A DNA stretch of 20,340 nucleotides from Pseudomonadota bacterium (lineage in GTDB: Bacteria; Pseudomonadota; Gammaproteobacteria; Burkholderiales; Burkholderiaceae_B): assembly GCA_023388835.1 (NCBI GenBank), contig JAEWFK010000113.1, forward strand, positions 1 to 20,340, in the 5' to 3' direction. The translations under genes and the position numbers were made by a program. Numbering within the stretch: position 1 is the stretch's first letter; every line of letters begins with the position of its first letter. A model generated the notes under the pieces. It did no database searches. It was not told where the DNA came from and worked only from the letters and a program-made list of their open reading frames with translations. This document shows positions 15,724 through 20,340 of this stretch, piece after piece.

Positions 15724-16506
15724 ATGAAACTTGCCACCTGGAACGTGAATTCCCTGCGGGTACGCCTGCCTCAGGTCCTTGCCTGGCTGCAGGAACATCC
15801 TGTGGATGCCCTATGCCTGCAGGAACTGAAGCTCGCCGACGAACATTTTCCGCTCGACGCTTTCACCGAAATCGGCTACCACGCTGTTTGGGCGGGCCAG
15901 AAGACCTACAACGGCGTTGCCATCATTTCGCGGCAGGCGGGCGAAGACACGCAGCGCAATCTGCCGGGACTCAAAGACCCGCAACAGCGGGTAATCGCCA
16001 CCACCCTGCCTTCTCCAAAAGGCGGGATCCGTGTGATCAGCGCCTATTGCCCGAATGGGCAGTCCGTCGGCAGCGACAAGTACGAATACAAGCTGCGCTG
16101 GTTCCTTGCTCTGCGCGAATGGCTGGAGATGCAACTGCAGGAGCACCCGCGGCTGGCCATACTGGGCGATTACAACGTCGCTCCCGCGGACGAAGACGTC
16201 CACGACCCCGCCAAGTGGGAAGGCGATGTATTGGTGTCGCAACCCGAGCGCGAAGCGTTCCAGGCCTTGCTGGATCTCGGGCTGACCGACGCTTTTCGCT
16301 TGTTCCCGCAAGCCGAGAAGTCCTTTTCCTGGTGGGACTACCGGCGCTTCGCCTTCCGGCGCAATGCCGGCTTGCGCATCGATCACGTCCTACTGTCTGA
16401 AGACCTGCGTCCTCTTTGCTCCGAGTGCCATATCGACACGGCACCGCGCGCGTTGGAACAGCCTTCCGATCACGCGCCCGTCGTGGCCACGCTGAACCTG
16501 GCCTGA
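15724..16506 (+). CDS. xthA: Exodeoxyribonuclease III / AP endonuclease
   Basis: A 260-residue Mg-dependent DNA repair enzyme that cuts abasic sites and trims 3' ends in base-excision repair. Active-site residues of the ExoIII family are visible: N7 in WNVNSLR, E34 in LQELK, Y108 in AYCPNG, D149 and N151 in GDYNVAP, D220 in RIDHVLL and the D249-H250 pair in SDHAPV. The length is slightly shorter than E. coli ExoIII (268). The ATG at 15724 gives the family start MKLATWNVNSLR; longer in-frame starts back to 15652 add nothing conserved. It lacks a ribosome site and has a -10-like hexamer immediately upstream. It heads a plus-strand run and is followed eight bases later by a small gene. The symbol exoA is also in use for this family. 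Confidence 0.95.
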   Translation: MKLATWNVNSLRVRLPQVLAWLQEHPVDALCLQELKLADEHFPLDAFTEIGYHAVWAGQKTYNGVAIISRQAGEDTQRNLPGLKDPQQRVIATTLPSPKGGIRVISAYCPNGQSVGSDKYEYKLRWFLALREWLEMQLQEHPRLAILGDYNVAPADEDVHDPAKWEGDVLVSQPEREAFQALLDLGLTDAFRLFPQAEKSFSWWDYRRFAFRRNAGLRIDHVLLSEDLRPLCSECHIDTAPRALEQPSDHAPVVATLNLA

Positions 16507-16514
16507 GGAATTCC

Positions 16515-16847
16515 ATGCCCATTGAAAGCCATGCCATCCGCCGCTTCGACAACGGCATCGTGCTCGACGTCGTCGCAGACGATCTTCCCCTGCGCGCCTA
16601 CGTTGCAGTCAGCGAGCCGGATCCGGAAGCGGTGACCGCCTTCGTCCCTCCGGAACAGTTCGAAGGCGGATCCAATCTGCACGTGGCCGCCGTCGCTGCG
16701 GCCGATGTAGCGGCTACCACTGTCGAAGATGTGCTCTTCAACATGGATCCCGATGATGCCGTGGCCTTCCTGTGCGCCGATACAGAGAGCTGGCTGGCCG
16801 TGCTGGAGCAGCTCGGATACGTATCGGACCCGACTTCGCTAAAATAG
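16515..16847 (+). CDS. Small acidic protein of unknown function
   Basis: A 110-residue protein starting MPIESHAIRRFDNGIVLDVV, with many Asp and Glu residues and Ala/Val-rich stretches (HVAAVAAADVAATTVEDVLF). No signal peptide, transmembrane helix, cysteine cluster or motif that I recognise is present. Predicted soluble and cytoplasmic. The ATG at 16515 has GAGGAA just upstream, overlapping the exoA stop, so it is translated directly behind exoA with an eight-base gap. The final codons and stop (CTA AAA TAG) overlap a -10-like hexamer that may serve gmk. Good ribosome site, codon use like the neighbours and tight spacing support a real gene. I do not assign a function. Confidence 0.75.
   Translation: MPIESHAIRRFDNGIVLDVVADDLPLRAYVAVSEPDPEAVTAFVPPEQFEGGSNLHVAAVAAADVAATTVEDVLFNMDPDDAVAFLCADTESWLAVLEQLGYVSDPTSLK
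16840..16845 (+). promoter_or_regulatory. Possible -10 element for gmk
   Basis: TAAAAT matches TATAAT in 5 of 6 positions and lies 22 bases before the gmk ATG, giving a leader of about 16 bases. The -35 region is not recognisable, so support is weak. Confidence 0.25.
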
Positions 16848-16867
16848 ACCTTTTGCCACGCCCAAAC

Positions 16868-17503
16868 ATGTCGCAAAGTTCAGGCAACGTCTTCATGGTA
16901 GTCGCACCCAGCGGCGCCGGAAAATCCAGTCTCGTCAACGCCCTGCTTCAGGAAGAACCGACCATGATGCTGTCGATCTCCTGCACGACGCGCCCGCCGC
17001 GTCCCGGCGAGGAGCACGAAAGGCATTATCGCTTCGTCAGCGTGAATGAATTCATGGCGCTGCGCGATGCGGGCACCATGCTCGAATGGGCCGAAGTGCA
17101 TGGCAACTACTATGGCACGCCCCGCGACCGTATCGACGAGGCCCTGAATCAGGGGCGAGATGTCCTCCTGGAAATCGATTGGCAAGGGGCAAGACAGGTC
17201 CGCAGCTTTTTGCCGGACGCCATCGGCGTATTCATTTTGCCGCCCTCGATCGAGGCACTGGAAGCACGGCTGAAGGCACGCGGCCAGGATGAACCGAATG
17301 TGATTTCACGTCGGCTGCTGGCTGCAGGCAGCGAAATGTCGCATGTGTCCGAATGTCAATATGTTATTATTAATCAAGAATTTAGCGTTGCCCTGGAAGA
17401 ACTTCGTCACATCGTGAAGGCGGCCAGGCTGCACTATGGTTCGCAGTCTGCGCGCCACGCCGAACTGTTCTCACAGCTTGGCATCAGCAAGACCAGCAAC
17501 TGA
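16868..17503 (+). CDS. gmk: Guanylate kinase
   Basis: Essential cytoplasmic enzyme that phosphorylates GMP to GDP with ATP. The 211 residues match the family (about 207). The P-loop APSGAGKSS (13-21) is intact, followed by the GMP-binding segment SISCTTRPPRPGE, then RFVSVNEF, the FVLEWAEVHGNYYGTP-type block (here MLEWAEVHGNYYGTP) and VLLEIDWQGARQV with the catalytic-region aspartate. The LID motif RLKARGQDEPNVISRRL follows. The ATG at 16868 is used; upstream in-frame codons overlap the previous gene and are not conserved. The 17 bases before the ATG hold no Shine-Dalgarno sequence. It begins the gmk-rpoZ-spoT order also known from E. coli, tying guanine nucleotide supply to the stringent response. 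Confidence 0.97.
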   Translation: MSQSSGNVFMVVAPSGAGKSSLVNALLQEEPTMMLSISCTTRPPRPGEEHERHYRFVSVNEFMALRDAGTMLEWAEVHGNYYGTPRDRIDEALNQGRDVLLEIDWQGARQVRSFLPDAIGVFILPPSIEALEARLKARGQDEPNVISRRLLAAGSEMSHVSECQYVIINQEFSVALEELRHIVKAARLHYGSQSARHAELFSQLGISKTSN

Positions 17504-17531
17504 CCATTCATTACAAGTACAAGGAACACTC

Positions 17532-17735
17532 ATGGCCCGCATTACCGTCGAAGATTGCCTGGACAGAATCCCCAACCGCTTCGCCCTTACCCTTGCTGCC
17601 ACCTACCGAGCCCGAGAACTGGCCCAGGGTCATGAATCGCGCATCGAAAGCAAGAACAAGCCGACCGTCACCGCCCTACGGGAAATCGCTCAAGGCCTCA
17701 CCGGCCTGGAAATGCTGCGCAAAGTCCCGACCTAA
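17532..17735 (+). CDS. rpoZ: DNA-directed RNA polymerase omega subunit
   Basis: The 67-residue omega subunit promotes assembly of RNA polymerase by clamping beta-prime and forms part of the site-1 ppGpp pocket known in E. coli. The sequence MARITVEDCLDRIPNRFALTL followed by ESKNKPTVTALREIAQG is the family signature, although it is shorter than E. coli omega (91) because the C-terminal tail is missing, as is usual in betaproteobacteria. The ATG has AAGGAA seven bases upstream. Spacing is 28 bases from gmk and 18 from spoT, consistent with one operon. Confidence 0.97.
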   Translation: MARITVEDCLDRIPNRFALTLAATYRARELAQGHESRIESKNKPTVTALREIAQGLTGLEMLRKVPT

Positions 17736-17753
17736 AACCACGCGGGCGGCACC

Positions 17754-20021
17754 ATGGCATTCAGCACTTTGCGCGGGGCATCCTCAGGGTTGCTGGCCGT
17801 ACTGAAGAAAGGGCCTCGGCTCAGGCGCCGGCGCACACCGCCGCCCGCTACGCCGGCTGAATCGCCGCCCGCCGGCCATACCATTGCCTCGCTCGCTCCA
17901 CTGACCGAGGTCATCAAGCATTACCTCGATCCCAAGGACATCGAGCGCGTCAAAGAAGCCTACCGCTTCGCCGACCAAGCCCATCTGGGCCAGTTTCGCG
18001 CCAGTGGCGAACCCTACATCTCGCACCCCATCGCCGTCACTGAAATCTGTGCCGGCTGGAAGCTCGATGCCGAATCCCTGATGGCGGCCTTGCTGCACGA
18101 CGTCATCGAAGACCAGGGCGTCGCGAAGCAGGAACTCGCCGAACGCTTCGGGGCCGATGTCGCCGAAATCGTCGACGGCCTGTCCAAGCTGCACCGGCTC
18201 GAATTCGCCTCCAAGGCCGAACAGCAGGCGGAGAGCTTCCGCAAGATGCTGCTGGCCATGGCGCGCGACGTCCGGGTCATTCTGATCAAGCTGTCCGACC
18301 GGCTGCACAACATGCGCACGCTCGGGGCGGTCTCCCCCGAAAAGCGCCGCCGCATCGCGCGCGAAACACTGGAAATCTACACGCCCATCGCCCACCGGCT
18401 GGGCCTCAATGCGCTTTTCCGCGAACTGCAGGATCTCTGCTTCCAGGCCATCCACCCCAACCGCTATCGCGTGCTGCACAAAGCCATGCTGGCCGCGCGC
18501 GGCAACCGGCGCGAAGTGCTCAGCAAGATCCACGATTCCGTCTCTGCGGCGCTTCCCGCCGCGGGCATCGAAGCCGAGATCACCGGCCGCGAAAAATCGC
18601 TCTACAGCATCTACAAAAAGATGTGGGAGCAGAAGAAGTCGTTCTCCGACGTGCTCGACATCTACGGTTTTCGCATCATTGTTCACACGTTGCCGGAATG
18701 CTATCTGGCTCTGGGCACGCTGCACCAGCTCTATCGCCCCGTGCCGGGCAAGTTCAAGGATTACATTGCCATTCCCAAACTGAATGGCTATCAGTCGCTG
18801 CATACCACGCTGATCGGCCCCTACGGTACCCCGGTGGAATTCCAGTTCCGCACCCACGATATGGATCACGTGGCCGAAGAAGGCGTGGCATCGCATTGGC
18901 TTTACAAAGAAGCCAACGTCTCGCTCAACGACCTGCAGAAGCGCACGCACCAGTGGCTGCAATCCCTGCTCGATATCCAGAGCCAGACAGGCGATTCAGG
19001 GGAATTCCTCGAACATGTCAAAGTCGACCTCTTCCCGGATGCCGTCTACGTCTTCACGCCGCGCGGCAAGATCATCTCGCTGCCGCGAGGCGCCACACCG
19101 GTCGACTTTGCCTATGCGATTCACACCGATATCGGCAATCAGGCGGTGGCAGCCAAGATCAACGGCGAATTCGCGCCGCTGCGCACCGAACTCAAGAGCG
19201 GCGATACGCTGGAGATCGTTACTTCCAGCGCGTCGCGCCCCAGTGCACAATGGCTGAACTACGTACGCACCGGGCGGGCTCGTTCCGAAATCCGCCACTA
19301 CCTGCGCACCGTCAAGTACGAAGAATCCGTTGCATTCGGGCGCCGCTTGCTGCTACAGGCGTTCAACCAGCTCAGCCTCCCCTGCCCGTCCGACGACGAC
19401 CCGGAATGGGAAAAGCTCGCCAAGGGCTCGGGCGCGCACTCCCGCGACGAGATCCTTGCCGACATCGGCCTGGGCAAACGCCTGGCCGCCGTCGTCGCGC
19501 GGCGGTTCGCCCCTGAGAACGCACTGGTCGCGACCACGGCCGCCGTGTTCGACGAAATCTCCAGCAGCACGTCCGCGCCGATTCTGATTCACGGAAACGA
19601 AGGCCAGGCGGTCCAGCTCGCACCTTGTTGCGGCCCCTTGCCCGGTGACGCCATCATCGGGGGGATCCGCCTCGGGCACGGGCTGGTCGTGCATATGGCG
19701 GAATGCTCTGTGGCGCAGCGCCAGCGCGCCCGGGAGCCGGAACGCTGGATCCCTGTCGCCTGGGACAACAAGACCGCACGCCACCTCACGACCCGGCTCG
19801 ACGTCACCGCCCTCAACGAGCGCGGCGTACTGGGCCGGCTTGCAGCAGAAGTCACCGAAGCCGACTCCAACATCATGCATCTCACCATGCAGGACGACAC
19901 GGGCTCCACCGCCCTGCTGCATCTGACCCTGCAGGTGAACAGCCGCAATCACCTCGCCCAGGTCATCCGCGCCATCCGGCACGTTCCCCAAGTCAAAAAA
20001 ATCGTTAGGGTGAAGGGATAA
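17754..20021 (+). CDS. spoT: Bifunctional (p)ppGpp synthetase/hydrolase SpoT
   Basis: A 755-residue long RSH enzyme that degrades and makes (p)ppGpp. The hydrolase HD domain (about 65-215) has its metal and catalytic residues: H91 in ISHPIAV, H115-D116 and E119-D120 in LLHDVIED, and D182 in LIKLSDRLHNMR. The synthetase domain (about 265-385) shows GREKSLYSIYKKM, DIYGFRI, IPKLNGYQSLHTT and VEFQFRT. The motif that is RxKD in SpoT/Rel and ExDD in RelA reads KFKD (333-336), so it is of the bifunctional type. TGS (from LFPDAVYVFTPRGKIISLPRG), helical, zinc-finger-like and C-terminal ACT (DVTALNERGVLGRLAAEV) regions follow. It is ~50 residues longer than E. coli SpoT owing to a basic Pro-rich N-terminus (KKGPRLRRRRTPPP). 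The next in-frame Met is within the HD domain, so the ATG at 17754 stands. The stop codon opens the terminator palindrome. Confidence 0.96.
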   Translation: MAFSTLRGASSGLLAVLKKGPRLRRRRTPPPATPAESPPAGHTIASLAPLTEVIKHYLDPKDIERVKEAYRFADQAHLGQFRASGEPYISHPIAVTEICAGWKLDAESLMAALLHDVIEDQGVAKQELAERFGADVAEIVDGLSKLHRLEFASKAEQQAESFRKMLLAMARDVRVILIKLSDRLHNMRTLGAVSPEKRRRIARETLEIYTPIAHRLGLNALFRELQDLCFQAIHPNRYRVLHKAMLAARGNRREVLSKIHDSVSAALPAAGIEAEITGREKSLYSIYKKMWEQKKSFSDVLDIYGFRIIVHTLPECYLALGTLHQLYRPVPGKFKDYIAIPKLNGYQSLHTTLIGPYGTPVEFQFRTHDMDHVAEEGVASHWLYKEANVSLNDLQKRTHQWLQSLLDIQSQTGDSGEFLEHVKVDLFPDAVYVFTPRGKIISLPRGATPVDFAYAIHTDIGNQAVAAKINGEFAPLRTELKSGDTLEIVTSSASRPSAQWLNYVRTGRARSEIRHYLRTVKYEESVAFGRRLLLQAFNQLSLPCPSDDDPEWEKLAKGSGAHSRDEILADIGLGKRLAAVVARRFAPENALVATTAAVFDEISSSTSAPILIHGNEGQAVQLAPCCGPLPGDAIIGGIRLGHGLVVHMAECSVAQRQRAREPERWIPVAWDNKTARHLTTRLDVTALNERGVLGRLAAEVTEADSNIMHLTMQDDTGSTALLHLTLQVNSRNHLAQVIRAIRHVPQVKKIVRVKG

Positions 20022-20066
20022 TTCCGGACAAAAAACAGTCCTGAGGACTGTTTTTTGCCGGAATTA
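20019..20066. terminator. Near-perfect palindromic bidirectional terminator starting on the spoT stop codon
   Basis: The arms TAATTCCGG (20019-20027) and CCGGAATTA (20058-20066) enclose the arms C-AAAAAA-CAGTCC (20029-20041) and GGACTG-TTTTTT-G (20045-20057), with a TGA loop. The only defect is an unpaired A at 20028, giving 22 paired bases. The T6 run on the plus strand and the A6 run (T6 on the minus strand) make it suitable to end both spoT and the convergent peptidase gene. The first three bases are the spoT stop codon TAA. Confidence 0.85.
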
Positions 20067-20101
20067 TCCGAGCGGCATGCAGGCCGCGAGGTGGGGGGCT
20101 C
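20037..20101 (+). repeat. Direct repeat, copy 1 (~65 bp, 80-bp period)
   Basis: Begins AGTCCTGAGGACTG and runs through the T6 tract, CCGGAATTAT and a GCGGC-ATGCAG-GCCGC hairpin (20072-20087) to a G-rich end. It matches copy 2 at 20117-20181 except at two positions (C/T at 20069, G/A at 20095). It includes the right half of the spoT terminator. Confidence 0.85.
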
Positions 20102-20110
20102 TTGCCCGAA

Positions 20111-20136
20111 AAGAAAAGTCCTGAGGACTGTTTTTT
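20111..20136. terminator. Second, partly degenerate terminator hairpin in repeat copy 2
   Basis: AGTCC (20117-20121) pairs with GGACT (20125-20129) around TGA. The stem continues with AAA/TTT and a G-T wobble if G20130 is bulged. T6 follows on the plus strand and T-rich sequence on the minus strand. The TAATTCCGG outer arm of copy 1 is not present here. Confidence 0.55.
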
Positions 20137-20181
20137 GCCGGAATTATCTGAGCGGCATGCAGGCCGCGAGGTGGAGGGCTC
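20117..20181 (+). repeat. Direct repeat, copy 2 (~65 bp)
   Basis: Second copy of the unit at 20037, offset by exactly 80 bases, including the GCGGC-ATGCAG-GCCGC hairpin at 20152-20167. After about 20181 the two copies diverge. The intergenic stretch 20022-20219 contains only these repeats and hairpins; a minus-strand frame through it looks like repeat translation, not a protein. Confidence 0.85.
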
Positions 20182-20219
20182 CCGGCCCCGAGAAATGCCC
20201 GGCCCGAACCACACAGTGC

Positions 20220-20340
20220 TTACTCCGATAAAAATATCGCCGGATCCACACGGTTCCCATTGAGGCTCACGTTCCAGTGCAGATGCGGCCCGGTCGCACG
20301 CCCCGTGGCCCCCACCCGTCCCAACACATCGCCCCGCTTC
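20220..20340 (-). CDS. M23-family metallopeptidase, C-terminal end (cut by window edge)
   Basis: The last 39 residues of a peptidoglycan DD-endopeptidase or related LytM/M23 protein. The conserved end of the domain is clear: KRGDVLGRVGATGRATGPHLHW, with the GPHLHW block carrying the zinc-site HxH, followed by NVSLNGNRVDPAIFLSE and a TAA stop. In active members this HxH supplies a zinc ligand and the general-base histidine; the other ligands lie beyond the right edge, so activity cannot be judged. It is convergent with spoT, with the repeat-terminator region between them. Confidence 0.9.
   Translation of the reverse strand, partial: KRGDVLGRVGATGRATGPHLHWNVSLNGNRVDPAIFLSE

Noticed and set aside
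15615..15737. Upstream extension of the thiolase
   Set aside because: It lacks conserved residues and overlaps the divergent exoA start, while AGGAG before the ATG at 15614 gives the family N-terminus.
17784..18962. Minus-strand open frame of 392 codons antisense to spoT
   Set aside because: Shadow of the spoT reading frame; no family resemblance and no start signal.
20005..20214. Minus-strand open frame of 69 codons across the repeat region
   Set aside because: Its residues simply translate the direct repeat and terminator twice, with no ribosome site; best seen as non-coding.
1..20340. Mobile elements, tRNA/rRNA genes, CRISPR arrays, toxin-antitoxin or phage-defence genes
   Set aside because: None seen on either strand. 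Gene content is housekeeping and envelope functions with consistent composition, so no genomic island is suggested.

Overview
The window looks like a chromosomal segment of a moderately high-GC betaproteobacterium of the Alcaligenaceae (Bordetella/Achromobacter type). The basis is the protein families, the gmk-rpoZ-spoT order and the general codon style. This assignment is inferred by eye, and no database search was possible. The region is densely coded housekeeping and envelope DNA. I saw no insertion sequence, prophage, tRNA, rRNA or CRISPR array, and no gene-free stretch longer than about 220 bases.

Layout. (1) Positions 1-6474, minus strand: a tripartite RND multidrug efflux operon (acrA-like, acrB-like, oprM-like) with pdxJ (vitamin B6 synthesis, cut by the window edge) directly behind it. 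A 9-bp perfect inverted repeat joins the end of the outer-membrane gene to the pdxJ ribosome-binding site. (2) Positions 6475-7063: a divergent control region and a plus-strand gene for a small BON-domain lipoprotein. (3) Positions 7131-10700, minus strand: a tightly overlapping ybhP-clsB-ybhN cassette (EEP-family phosphodiesterase, cardiolipin synthase B, lipid-associated membrane protein), followed by a glycine-zipper protein of unknown function. (4) Positions 10788-13530, minus strand: a complete ABC importer of the TrpXYZ-like class (binding protein, permease, ATPase), with a hairpin after the binding-protein gene. (5) Positions 13631-15614, minus strand: an acetyl-CoA acetyltransferase overlapping a spermidine-synthase-like methyltransferase-fold protein. 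(6) Positions 15724-20021, plus strand: exodeoxyribonuclease III, a small acidic protein of unknown function, guanylate kinase, RNA polymerase omega subunit and the (p)ppGpp synthetase/hydrolase SpoT. (7) Positions 20019-20340: a near-perfect palindromic terminator beginning on the spoT stop codon, a tandem ~65-bp repeat at 80-bp spacing, and the 3' end of a convergent M23 peptidase gene.

How the genes work together. Nucleotide, stringent-response and transcription functions are grouped on the right (gmk supplies GDP from GMP, SpoT makes and degrades (p)ppGpp, omega is part of the RNA polymerase site that senses ppGpp in proteobacteria). Envelope functions dominate the left and centre (drug efflux, periplasmic BON lipoprotein, phospholipid synthesis). 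I did not find a convincing new biological system. The most interesting non-standard signals are RNA- or repeat-level: the oprM-pdxJ hairpin, the duplicated terminator repeat behind spoT, and the apparently leaderless or Shine-Dalgarno-poor starts of exoA and gmk.
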